Part shown: one piece after another, positions 46,690 to 54,790 of the stretch
How positions within the stretch are numbered: the first letter of the stretch is position 1
Layout: each line of letters begins with the position of its first letter
Assembly (NCBI RefSeq): GCF_028275115.1
Contig: NZ_JAQCNH010000055.1
Location: 1-64,000 of the forward strand
DNA: 64,000 nt
From: Halorientalis sp.
GTDB lineage: Archaea; Halobacteriota; Halobacteria; Halobacteriales; Haloarculaceae
Direction: 5' to 3'
Made by a program: the position numbers and the translations under genes
The notes under the pieces: generated by a model
Database searches by the model: none
Told to the model about the DNA's origin: nothing
What the model saw: the letters and a program-made list of their open reading frames with translations, nothing else

Positions 46690-47469
46690 TTAAGACTTCG
46701 CCAGATACTGCGACAGCGCAGCGACCACCGCGTCCTCGTTCTCGATATCTGCACGCGGAAGCACGTACTCTCGTGGGAACCAGCCGTCGTCCCGGATGAC
46801 CAGTTCGTCGTCAGTCATCTCGTAGGTCTCGAAGTCGTCCCAGGGTCGGACCGACACGCCCTGTTTCAGCCCCGCGTCGAGAACGACCAGTTCCGAGCGG
46901 CGTTGAGCCGTAAGGAATGGAATCAGCCCCGCGAGTGTGGCGAACAGCCAGGTCGTGTCGAGGCCGTCGCCAAGCAGCGCAAGTGCCAGGGCGACGACTC
47001 CGAGAGCCAGAGCGGCCAGTTGCCACCGTGTTCCCGGCCCGTTCGCACTCGGGTCCGGGAGAACCACGTGTACGTCGCTCTCGGCTTCGACGCGGGCGGC
47101 GTACCGGCGTTCCCCGGCGTGGAGTACCGTCACCGCGCCGAGAAAGGCGACGCCGAGGCCGATAACACCGGGCCAGAACACGTCCCGGCCAAGCCCCAGC
47201 AGGTCGTGGTGGGCAGTCACGACGGCTGCCGTCAGGACGACCAAGCCGACGACCACCGATACCTGCACACGCGAGGACTGGAACCGCTCGACGCGGCTGG
47301 GAGTCGACAGGCGCGTCGCGGCGGCGGTGACGGCCAGCGAAATCCCGACAGCGACGCCGGCGACGACGGCGAGCGACGACGGCGTGGAGGCGGTCAGGAC
47401 GAGCGCTGTCCCGACTGTGCCGGCGACGTAGCCGCCGGCGCCGAGGGCGAACAGGGAAGACTCGCGCAT
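46690..47469 (-). CDS. Membrane protein with C-terminal PH-like domain
   Basis: 259 residues from ATG 47469. Four to six hydrophobic Val/Ala/Leu-rich helices occupy residues about 5-190 in pairs. A soluble C-terminal domain with FLTAQRRSELVVLDAGLKQGVSVRPWDDFETYEMTDD-type strands looks like a small PH domain. Unknown function. It is convergent with icd, 15 bases apart. Confidence 0.75.
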   Translation of the reverse strand: MRESSLFALGAGGYVAGTVGTALVLTASTPSSLAVVAGVAVGISLAVTAAATRLSTPSRVERFQSSRVQVSVVVGLVVLTAAVVTAHHDLLGLGRDVFWPGVIGLGVAFLGAVTVLHAGERRYAARVEAESDVHVVLPDPSANGPGTRWQLAALALGVVALALALLGDGLDTTWLFATLAGLIPFLTAQRRSELVVLDAGLKQGVSVRPWDDFETYEMTDDELVIRDDGWFPREYVLPRADIENEDAVVAALSQYLAKS

Positions 47470-47703
47470 ACTGGCCGATTCCGCCGAAACCCAGGTGTGT
47501 TTTGTGGTTCGTGCCACCGCTCGGAGCGGTTTCGTCCGCCTCAGTGGCGGGTCGTGACGGCAGGGGGGGAGGCGGGCGTCACGGTGACGGGAGCGCCGGT
47601 CGCGGCCGGCTCCAGGGCTGGTCCCGGTCCCGGTCGGTTCGTCTCCGACACCGAGTGGGAGTGTTTTATTATGGAATCGGCTCGAACGGTCCGTTCGGTC
47701 CGG
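47470..47703. other. Intergenic region
   Basis: 234 bases between two minus-strand genes. A minus-strand TATA-like ATAATAAAAC lies at 47663-47672, far from the next ATG (47469). A GTG-led 36-codon frame follows it, too short and too Pro/Thr-biased to call. Confidence 0.4.
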
Positions 47704-48501
47704 TCAGGGCTCGGACTGCGCCGCCGCTTCGGCCCAGGTCGGTCGCTCGACGGTCGTCGCGCCGAGGTCGGTGAAGCGAACGCGGCGAACGACCCGAACC
47801 GGTTCCGAGACGGCGCTCGCATCGGCGTCGTACGCGAGGCGGTAACTACGGATATATCCACGGTCGTCGACGAGCGCGGTCAGCGTGGCATTTCGCGGCG
47901 ACCCGACGAACGACGGCGTCGGTGCGGTCTGTGGGTTACTGAGCCGTACCGTGGTCAGCCGGACCGGCCCATCCCCGAGTGTGCGGTTAGGTTGCAACTC
48001 GAACGATTTGAAGATACGGGCGATGCCTCGGTGGCTCGTCGGGTCATTGAGCGGGCCGGACGGACCAGCCGAGAACCGGTCGACCCGTATGCCCGCGCCG
48101 GTCCCGATTCGCTGGACGACGGTCGTCCCGTCGTACCAGTAGGTCAACACCGGGGCAAGCGACGAGGTAGGGAAGCCGCTGGCGTACTGGGTGCGCCGAA
48201 ACAGGTACCGGTCCGCACCCTGGGAGACACGTCGGTTTCGGGTGGCGTTCCGCAGGACGGTCCCGTTCGTCGTAATGACCTCACTGACCCGGACGGTGTA
48301 GTTCGTCGACCCGAGGACGACGTCGTGGCTCGCGGCCAGCGTCGACGCGTCGACCTCGTCGGCCGTAATCCCGGTAGGAACGGACGCGTTTCCGACTTCG
48401 ACGGGCGCAGGCGTCGCCCTGTCGTCAAGGACACCCCCGCAGCCAGCCAGAACGGCGAGGAGGCACAGCGCAGCCGCGGCCGTGGCGTGGGCGTGTCCCA
48501 T
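47704..48501 (-). CDS. Secreted lipoprotein, unknown
   Basis: 265 residues. A signal peptide ends in the lipobox LAVLAGCGG (Cys near residue 21), so the mature protein is probably lipid-anchored on the outside. The mature part is beta-rich with several N-x-S/T sites (NASVP, NYTV, NATRN, NRTL) that could be glycosylated, and resembles the LolA/LppX-like fold families of haloarchaeal lipoproteins. Ligand unknown. Confidence 0.82.
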   Translation of the reverse strand: MGHAHATAAAALCLLAVLAGCGGVLDDRATPAPVEVGNASVPTGITADEVDASTLAASHDVVLGSTNYTVRVSEVITTNGTVLRNATRNRRVSQGADRYLFRRTQYASGFPTSSLAPVLTYWYDGTTVVQRIGTGAGIRVDRFSAGPSGPLNDPTSHRGIARIFKSFELQPNRTLGDGPVRLTTVRLSNPQTAPTPSFVGSPRNATLTALVDDRGYIRSYRLAYDADASAVSEPVRVVRRVRFTDLGATTVERPTWAEAAAQSEP

Positions 48502-48591
48502 TCGTGTGTCAAGTAGGGACCGGATACACCTAACCGTTCGCGTCTTGAATCGGACGGCACATTCTTCCGGGAACAGGCCTCAGTTCCGAGT

Positions 48592-49116
48592 ATGTACGCG
48601 GTCGTCGGGTGTAGCGAGTGTGACGCGCTCCGGGTCGTCGAGGGACGGCCCGAACGGTCGGAGTGTCCCCGCTGTGGGACGACCAGGGCATTCTCGAAAC
48701 TCAAGCAGTTCGTCACGACGGACGACCCGGACCACGCCCGGGAAGTTCGGGCGGCGATGCTGGCCAAGCGCCAGGGCCACGAGGACGCGTTCGCAGACCT
48801 CGATTCGTTCACCGAGATGGACCGCTATCTCGACGAGGCTGGCGTCGACGAGACGGAGTACCTCGAAAAATCGGGCGTCGATACGGCGGCAGTCGGTGCG
48901 GCCGCAGACCGCGCCGGGCGCGGGGTAGGGGGCGGACAGAGCCGCAAGGACACGGTACTGGCGGCGCTCCGCGAGCAGGACGCTCCGACCGAAGCGAGCG
49001 TGGTCGACTACGCGACCGAGCGCGGCGTGCCGGCCGGGTACGTCCGGGACGCACTGAAAAAACTCGTCCGTCGAGGCGAGGTGACCGAGCGCGACGGCAC
49101 CTACCGCCGGCTATGA
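48592..49116 (+). CDS. Zinc-ribbon plus winged-helix protein (DUF5817-like)
   Basis: 174 residues beginning MYAVVGCSECDALRVVEGRPERSECPRCGT: a four-Cys zinc ribbon (C-x2-C, C-x2-C). A helical middle region (KQFVTTDDPDHAREVRAAMLAKRQ) follows, then a C-terminal winged helix (VLAALREQDAPTEASVVDYATERGVPAGYVRDALKKLVRRGEV). It is probably nucleic-acid binding. It overlaps the next gene by four bases (ATGA). Confidence 0.88.
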   Translation: MYAVVGCSECDALRVVEGRPERSECPRCGTTRAFSKLKQFVTTDDPDHAREVRAAMLAKRQGHEDAFADLDSFTEMDRYLDEAGVDETEYLEKSGVDTAAVGAAADRAGRGVGGGQSRKDTVLAALREQDAPTEASVVDYATERGVPAGYVRDALKKLVRRGEVTERDGTYRRL

Positions 49117-49472
49117 GTCTCGCCGACTACGAGATCGACTACGCGTCCGCGGCCGTCGGTACGCTCGTCGGACTGGCGGGCCTGCTGTTTCTGGTCGAAC
49201 CGGTGGTCGGGCCGCTCGCGCTCGGCGGACTCCAGGTCAGACCCATCGCGCTCTCGACGGTCGTCCTCTCGCTGGGCTTCGGTCTCGGCGGCGTGGTCTA
49301 TCTGCGACGTGGACAGCGCCTGATCGGAATCGCCCACGCCGTCGGCGGCGTCGGCTGGGGGTTGCTCGCGCTCGCGCCCGCGGTCGGGAGTGAGACGGCA
49401 CTGGTCCTCGGCCTGGCCGTGGTCGTCGGCGGGTCCGTCGCGCTGTTCGTCCAGGTCTCTCGGAACCGGTGA
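49113..49472 (+). CDS. Small four-helix membrane protein
   Basis: 119 residues with about four transmembrane helices filling nearly the whole chain and a short YLRRGQR cytoplasmic loop. Start ATG 49113 overlaps the stop of the zinc-ribbon/HTH gene, so translation is probably coupled. Family not recognised. Confidence 0.8.
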   Translation: MSLADYEIDYASAAVGTLVGLAGLLFLVEPVVGPLALGGLQVRPIALSTVVLSLGFGLGGVVYLRRGQRLIGIAHAVGGVGWGLLALAPAVGSETALVLGLAVVVGGSVALFVQVSRNR

Positions 49473-49488
49473 TCGGTCGCAGGGCGGG

Positions 49489-50700
49489 TCAGCGGCCCAG
49501 TTCCTCGTGGGCGCTAGAGAGGTGTCTCGAGGCCAGCGCCGCGAGCAGGGAGAGTTCACCGGCCAGCGTGGCGGTGGCGATTACCTCCGCCAGCGCGTCG
49601 GCGTTGCTCCCGGCTGGGTCGCCACCGCCGGTGACACCGACCACGTCGAGGGCCTCAGCCTGCGTGGCGAGACCGGTCCCACCGCCGACAGTGCCGACTT
49701 CTAGCGAGGCGATAGTCAGACTAGCGTAGAGACCGTCTTCGCGCTCCTCGACGGTGGTGATGGCATTCGAGCCCTCGACCACCTGTGCGATGTCTTGGCC
49801 CAGTGCGAGGAAGGCGGCGGCGACCGTGTTGGCGGCGTGGGCGTTGAACCCCAGACTACCGGCTTTGGCGCTACCGAGGAGATTCTTGCGGGTGTTGGCC
49901 TCCGCGATGGCGTCGGCGGTGGTGTTGAACCACTCCTCGACGAGGTCGTGGGGGATGTACACGTCGGCGGCGACGGTTCGTCCGCGACCTTCGACGGCGT
50001 TGATCGCGGCGGGTTTCTTGTCGGCACAGAGGTTGCCCGACAGCGCGACCAGCGACGCGGGCGTCTCGGCCTCGACCACGCCACTGGCCTCCTCGGTCGC
50101 GATAGTGGCCATGTTCATGCCCATGGCGTCTTTGGTGTCGTAGGTGAACCGCAGAAACACCGAGTCCCCGACGACGTACGGCGTCACGTCCGTCAACTCG
50201 CCGTGGCTGGTGGTCGATTCGGCGGCCTCGGCCAACCGGTCGGTGTGCTCACGGACCCAGGCGGCGACCGTCGCGGCCTCACCCACGTCCTCGACGGTGA
50301 ACACTGGTGCGCGGGTCATACCGTTTTTGAGGACACGCGCAGTCGCGCCGCCGGCGGCCCGGATAGCCGAGCAGCCGCGGTTGACGCTGGCGATCAACGC
50401 GCCCTCGGTGGTCGCCAGCGGGAGGTACCGCTCACCGCCGACGGCGCCGCCGTCGATTTCGATGGGGCCGACGACACCGACGGGCACCTGCGTCCCGCCG
50501 ATCATGTTCTCGATGTTCGGTTCGGCGGTCTCGGCGTCGAAGGCGTACTCGCCGACGGTTTCGAGGTCGGTATCGGTCTCGTGCTCGACGAACAGTCGGC
50601 GTGCCCTGGCGGCCGTCTCGGAGTCGGCGTGGTCGTCCAGTTCGTGGAGCCGAAGTTCGCCCTCGCGGACGCGGCGAGCGAGGTCGGACGGATCGGTCAT
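49489..50700 (-). CDS. hmgA: HMG-CoA reductase (NADPH, class I)
   Basis: 403 residues. It makes mevalonate, the committed step to archaeal isoprenoid lipids. Catalytic residues are visible: Glu in TTEGALIASVNRG, Lys in DTKDAMGMNM, Asp in GQDIAQVVEGSNA and His near the C-terminus in SRHLSSAHEEL. No membrane anchor, as in all archaeal forms. Statins target this enzyme. Confidence 0.96.
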   Translation of the reverse strand: MTDPSDLARRVREGELRLHELDDHADSETAARARRLFVEHETDTDLETVGEYAFDAETAEPNIENMIGGTQVPVGVVGPIEIDGGAVGGERYLPLATTEGALIASVNRGCSAIRAAGGATARVLKNGMTRAPVFTVEDVGEAATVAAWVREHTDRLAEAAESTTSHGELTDVTPYVVGDSVFLRFTYDTKDAMGMNMATIATEEASGVVEAETPASLVALSGNLCADKKPAAINAVEGRGRTVAADVYIPHDLVEEWFNTTADAIAEANTRKNLLGSAKAGSLGFNAHAANTVAAAFLALGQDIAQVVEGSNAITTVEEREDGLYASLTIASLEVGTVGGGTGLATQAEALDVVGVTGGGDPAGSNADALAEVIATATLAGELSLLAALASRHLSSAHEELGR

Positions 50701-50807
50701 ACCCGACTCTGAGGCGGTGGCACCCTAATGGTTTCCGTTGAACAGCCCCCGACACCGTCGTTTCAGTCTCCAAAAACTTTTGAGCGCGGTCGACAACGGT
50801 CGGACAG

Positions 50808-52928
50808 ATGACCGATACACCACTCACGGAGAGTCGGTCGATCCTGGAGCTGTCACCCAGCGAGCGGGCAGCGGAGGGGATCGACGCGACAGCAGTGGAG
50901 AACGCCCTGATCGAGGTGATTCGGTACGGCGAAGGCGAGCAGAAGGTGTTCGAGGGTCGATCTTTCCCCTATCTCGAACTCGATTATCTCGACGTTGGGC
51001 GGGAGAACAACCATCCGGTCGAGTTCCGAAACTGCACCTTCCGGAACGGAATCAGCGTCGAACACGCGGACGTGATGCTCCCGCTCGTCTTCGAGGAGTG
51101 TGAGATCGGCGGTCTCGAAATCGAGGACGCTCGCTTCGAGTACGATGTCGAGATTGTCGACTCGACGGTCACCGGCCCGGTGGCGGCCGAGGAGTCACGG
51201 TTCGACCGCGACTGTGAGTTCTCCGACACCGTCTTCGAGGCCGAGACGCGTCTGGAGGAGATTACCTGCGGTGACGACACCTGCTTCGAGAGTGCGGTCT
51301 TCGAGGATCTCGTCTCTTTCCGGGGCGGGAGTTTCGCCGGTCGCTCGAACGCCATGGACGACAACACGAGTTTCGCCGGAACCACCTTCGAAGACGAGGC
51401 CGTCTTCGAGCGGGTCGAACTCCGGGCGAGCACGTTCGACGGTGCGACCTTCGAGGGCCCGGCGCGGTTCCGCGAGTGCCGTGTCGACGGCGACGTTCGG
51501 TTCACGGACACCAGCTTCGAGACACTGGCGAACTTCGCCGAGGCGCGGTTCACCGAGGACGCCACCTTCGCCGGAGCGCACTTCGCCGACGAGGCACGCT
51601 TCCAGGGCGCGGTGTTCGAGGGTGGCGCGCGCTCGCTGGAAGACGACGTGTCCTTCGAGAATGCGACCTTCGCCGGCCTGGCCCAGTTCGGCGAGGCGGA
51701 GTTCCGGTACTCCAACTTCGAGGCCGCGACCTTCCAGGGCGAGGCCGTCTTCGAGGAGACGTGGTTCATGGCCGACGCGGATTTCGTGGACGCGACCTTC
51801 GACGGGCAGGCCGACTTCGACGAGGCCCGGTTCGTCGAGGACGCCGACTTCTCGGAGGCAACCTTTCGCGGGAGGGCCGTCTTCCGGGGCGCGGAGTTCC
51901 AGGGTCACGCCAACCAGCTCGAGGACAACGCCACCTTCGACAGCGTAACCTTCGAGGAAGACGCCAACTTCTCCGGGACGGAGTTCACCTCGGCCAACTT
52001 CATGCGCGTCGAGTTCGCCGAAACGCTCGACTTCGACGACGCGACCTTCGAGGACCGCATCGACATGCTGGTGCTGGCGACCGACGGCGAGCCCTACGTG
52101 AACCTCACGGACACGACGCTCCGCGGCGGCACGATCTCCCAGCCCAAAGACGGGTGGGTCCGATACGACCTCACGCGGGCGTCCATCGGCGACATCACCC
52201 TCCAGTCGGCCGACGAGAGCGGCGGGAGCCAGCGTCTGCTCGATTACTTCCGGTTCTGTAACACCGTCTTCAGCGAGTTCGACGGCAACGAGTTCGACTT
52301 CTCGACACACACGGACTATCTCGACCGCAACGACTGGGTCCTCCACGAGTTCGACGACACCACCGACCGGACCTACGCCGTCGAGATGACGCCCGAAGTG
52401 ATCGAGACGACCTACCTCAACGCGAAAAACAGCGCCTCGGCGGCCGGCGATATGAAAGCCGCCGGTGAGTTCCGGGTGAAACGCCAGCAGTACGCCCGAA
52501 AGAAATACCTCGCCATCGCCGCCGACGGCGCGAGCGACATCAGCTCCCGGTTCAAAAACGGCGTGCGCGCCGCCGAAAACGCCTTCCTCGGGGTTACCTG
52601 TGGCCACGGCATGCGCATCTTCCGCATCTTCGCCGTGTTCGCGGTCGTCCCCTTCTTTTTCGCCTTCTTTTACACCTTCGGCGGCCCGGCCTTCGAGACC
52701 GCCCCGAGCCACCAACTCGACTCGCTCTCGCAACTGACGACGCCCGCCGGGTTCGGCGAGTTCTACACGATGGTCTCGTTTAGCTACATCACGTTCCTCA
52801 CCATCGGCTACGGCAACATCGGGGCCGACGGGTGGGCGTCCCGCATCCTGGTGGCGGCCGAGGTGTACCTCTCCGTCATCCTCGGCGGCCTCGTGCTGTA
52901 CGCGCTCATCAAGCGCTCAGAGATGTAG
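50808..52928 (+). CDS. Pentapeptide-repeat protein fused to a two-helix potassium-channel pore
   Basis: 706 residues. Residues about 45-430 are a long run of pentapeptide repeats, A(D/N)F-type units such as ATFDG QADFD EARFV EDADF SEATF, expected to form a right-handed beta helix. Residues about 530-600 are basic/helical. The C-terminal 110 residues hold two transmembrane helices (IFRIFAVFAVVPFFFAFF and VAAEVYLSVILGGLVLYALI) around a pore loop with filter TFLTIGYGN. This is the Ion_trans_2 channel layout with the beta helix as the likely cytoplasmic sensor or gate. Leaderless start: AACTTTTGAG lies about 29 bases upstream. Confidence 0.9.
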   Translation: MTDTPLTESRSILELSPSERAAEGIDATAVENALIEVIRYGEGEQKVFEGRSFPYLELDYLDVGRENNHPVEFRNCTFRNGISVEHADVMLPLVFEECEIGGLEIEDARFEYDVEIVDSTVTGPVAAEESRFDRDCEFSDTVFEAETRLEEITCGDDTCFESAVFEDLVSFRGGSFAGRSNAMDDNTSFAGTTFEDEAVFERVELRASTFDGATFEGPARFRECRVDGDVRFTDTSFETLANFAEARFTEDATFAGAHFADEARFQGAVFEGGARSLEDDVSFENATFAGLAQFGEAEFRYSNFEAATFQGEAVFEETWFMADADFVDATFDGQADFDEARFVEDADFSEATFRGRAVFRGAEFQGHANQLEDNATFDSVTFEEDANFSGTEFTSANFMRVEFAETLDFDDATFEDRIDMLVLATDGEPYVNLTDTTLRGGTISQPKDGWVRYDLTRASIGDITLQSADESGGSQRLLDYFRFCNTVFSEFDGNEFDFSTHTDYLDRNDWVLHEFDDTTDRTYAVEMTPEVIETTYLNAKNSASAAGDMKAAGEFRVKRQQYARKKYLAIAADGASDISSRFKNGVRAAENAFLGVTCGHGMRIFRIFAVFAVVPFFFAFFYTFGGPAFETAPSHQLDSLSQLTTPAGFGEFYTMVSFSYITFLTIGYGNIGADGWASRILVAAEVYLSVILGGLVLYALIKRSEM

Positions 52929-52968
52929 TAGCGGAAACCCTTATTCCGTCGCCGCCACAACAGATACT

Positions 52969-53628
52969 ATGACTTATGATACCGTCGTCTTCGACAACGA
53001 CGGTGTTCTCGTCGGTCGGACACACTTCGAGGTACTTCGTGAGGCCACCGCTGACACGTTCGCGCAGTTCGGCGTCACCGACCCGGACCCCGACCACGTC
53101 GAGGACATGACCATCGGCGCGACCCCCAGCCAGGTTTCGTCAGTGTGTAACACGTACGACCTCGACCCAGACACGTTCTGGCGCACCCGCGACCGGACGG
53201 TGTCCGAGGCCCAGCAGGAGGAGGCACGCGCTGGCCGGAAGACGCCGTACGGCGACGTGTCGACGATTTCCGACCTCGACATCAACCGGGGAATCGTCAG
53301 CTCGAATCAGCAGGCGACGGTCGATTTCCTGCTCGATCACTTCGAAATCGGTGGCCTGTTCGACGCCGCGTACGGCCGTGAGGCGACAATCGAGAGCCTC
53401 AATCTCCGGAAGCCGAACGCACACTATCTGGAGCGGGCACTCGCCGACCTCGACGCCGACTCGGCGCTGTACGTCGGCGACAACGAGTCCGACATTCGGG
53501 CCGCCGAGAACGCCGGCATCGACTCGGCGTTCATCCGCCGCCCTCACCGCACCGACTGGGACCTCAACGTCTGGCCCACGTGGGACATCGACTCACTCGA
53601 CGACCTCCACCGAATCTGTGGTACCTGA
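52969..53628 (+). CDS. HAD-family phosphatase (phosphoglycolate-phosphatase-like)
   Basis: 219 residues. Motif I is VVFDNDGVLV (nucleophile Asp and acid Asp, with Asn replacing the middle variable residue). Motif II Ser lies in GIVSSNQQ, motif III Lys in LRKPNAHY, and motif IV is LYVGDNESDI. The cap domain is helical (HAD subfamily IA). Substrate is likely a small sugar or glycolate phosphate. A CTTATT TATA element 28 bases upstream supports the start. Confidence 0.9.
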   Translation: MTYDTVVFDNDGVLVGRTHFEVLREATADTFAQFGVTDPDPDHVEDMTIGATPSQVSSVCNTYDLDPDTFWRTRDRTVSEAQQEEARAGRKTPYGDVSTISDLDINRGIVSSNQQATVDFLLDHFEIGGLFDAAYGREATIESLNLRKPNAHYLERALADLDADSALYVGDNESDIRAAENAGIDSAFIRRPHRTDWDLNVWPTWDIDSLDDLHRICGT

Positions 53629-53687
53629 CGGCGACCAGGAAGTTTCAAGCCCTGTGACGCCCCAGTTGGAGACGAACCCGCCCAGAC

Positions 53688-54296
53688 ATGAGCCCTGCAC
53701 CAGACACGGACGAGTACGAGGCGACGGTCGGCAGCGAGCGTGAGAGTGTCGACGCCGGCACCGTCGAGAGCCTGGCGGTCACCGGCGAGCGCTGTGCCGT
53801 CGACGTGACACCCGCAACCGACGAGTTCAGACTCGCGCTGGCCGGTGACAACAACTCAGTCCGCGTCCGCGGGAGCGACGAGACGGTCGTCCTCGACTGC
53901 ACCGGGGACCGTAACTCGCTGGCGCTGGGCGAGGAGATGGCGCTCCAGCGCGAGCGCGACGAGGGGGAGGCCAACTCCATCTCCCGCGAGCGTTTCGAGA
54001 CCGAGCGCGAACCCGACCTCGTACGGACGACCCGCGACGAGGCCTACGCCAGCCTTGGCTGGTTCGGGGTCGACCTCGTCTCCTACCAGACCAGTGTCGA
54101 GCGTGACCACTGCCGGTACTGCGGCCACGACGCCGAGCGCGTAATCGAGCGCCGCGAGGAGAAGGTCCTCAGCGTGTTCGGCCTGCAGTTCACCCTCGGG
54201 ACGGTCGCCAGCTCCGACGAGTGTTCGTTCTGCCGGGAGCCTGCGGACACCGGCGTCAACCTGTCGGACCGGGAGCGTCGAGAGATTTATCGCTGA
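53688..54296 (+). CDS. Haloarchaeal protein with treble-clef-like zinc site
   Basis: 202 residues. The first 90 are acidic and beta-rich (LALAGDNNSVRVRGSDETVVLDCTGDRNSL). A C-terminal four-Cys site, CRYCGHD and CSFCREP, about 40 residues apart, should bind zinc. No catalytic motif. It overlaps the convergent DUF2617 gene by ten bases. Confidence 0.78.
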   Translation: MSPAPDTDEYEATVGSERESVDAGTVESLAVTGERCAVDVTPATDEFRLALAGDNNSVRVRGSDETVVLDCTGDRNSLALGEEMALQRERDEGEANSISRERFETEREPDLVRTTRDEAYASLGWFGVDLVSYQTSVERDHCRYCGHDAERVIERREEKVLSVFGLQFTLGTVASSDECSFCREPADTGVNLSDRERREIYR

Positions 54297-54790
54297 GTCG
54301 CGTCGTCGCCGGGCCGCTCCAGTTCCGTCTCCGAGTACACCAAGCAACCGTGTTCTGGGTAGGTGTGGTACGTCTCGTAGCTGTCGCCGTCTACTGCGAT
54401 GGCAGTGTAGGCGTCGGGTTCGAACTCGTGAATCAGGTCGAACGCCCCGTCGGTGGGGTAGGTGTCGATGTGCCGGACCGAGACGGTAATCTCGGCGGTC
54501 ACCGACTCGCCGGCGTATCGGAGTCGACGGTCGTCGCCGTCCGGCACACGGAGTTCTGCCACGGCGTCGTGGGGGAGAGACTTACACGAGATGATCTCGC
54601 GAAAGCACAGGTCCGGCGCGTAGAGGTAGTGTGAGCTACCGATGACGGCCACCTCGGCGGGTGTGCCACACAGCTCTACGGACGTCTCAGCGAAGACCGT
54701 CAGCCGGGAGCAGTCGGGGCGGTCGCTCCCGAAGCCGACGAACAGCCGGTCCGTGTGAACCTCAGGGTCCGTAGTCGACGATGGTGTCAT
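54287..54790 (-). CDS. DUF2617 family protein
   Basis: 167 residues from ATG 54790. The opening DRLFVGFGSDRPDCSRLTVFAE and the later SSHYLYAP segment resemble the DUF2617 family, which in actinobacteria travels with a membrane spermidine-synthase homologue. No catalytic role is known. Its start lies 29 bases inside the upstream spermidine-synthase-like gene, so the two are translationally coupled. Confidence 0.75.
   Translation of the reverse strand: MTPSSTTDPEVHTDRLFVGFGSDRPDCSRLTVFAETSVELCGTPAEVAVIGSSHYLYAPDLCFREIISCKSLPHDAVAELRVPDGDDRRLRYAGESVTAEITVSVRHIDTYPTDGAFDLIHEFEPDAYTAIAVDGDSYETYHTYPEHGCLVYSETELERPGDDATQR

Noticed and set aside
47540-47651. 36-codon GTG-led frame downstream of a TATA-like sequence
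   Set aside because: Too short and too biased to Pro/Thr/Ala; spacing to the TATA-like element does not fit a leaderless start.
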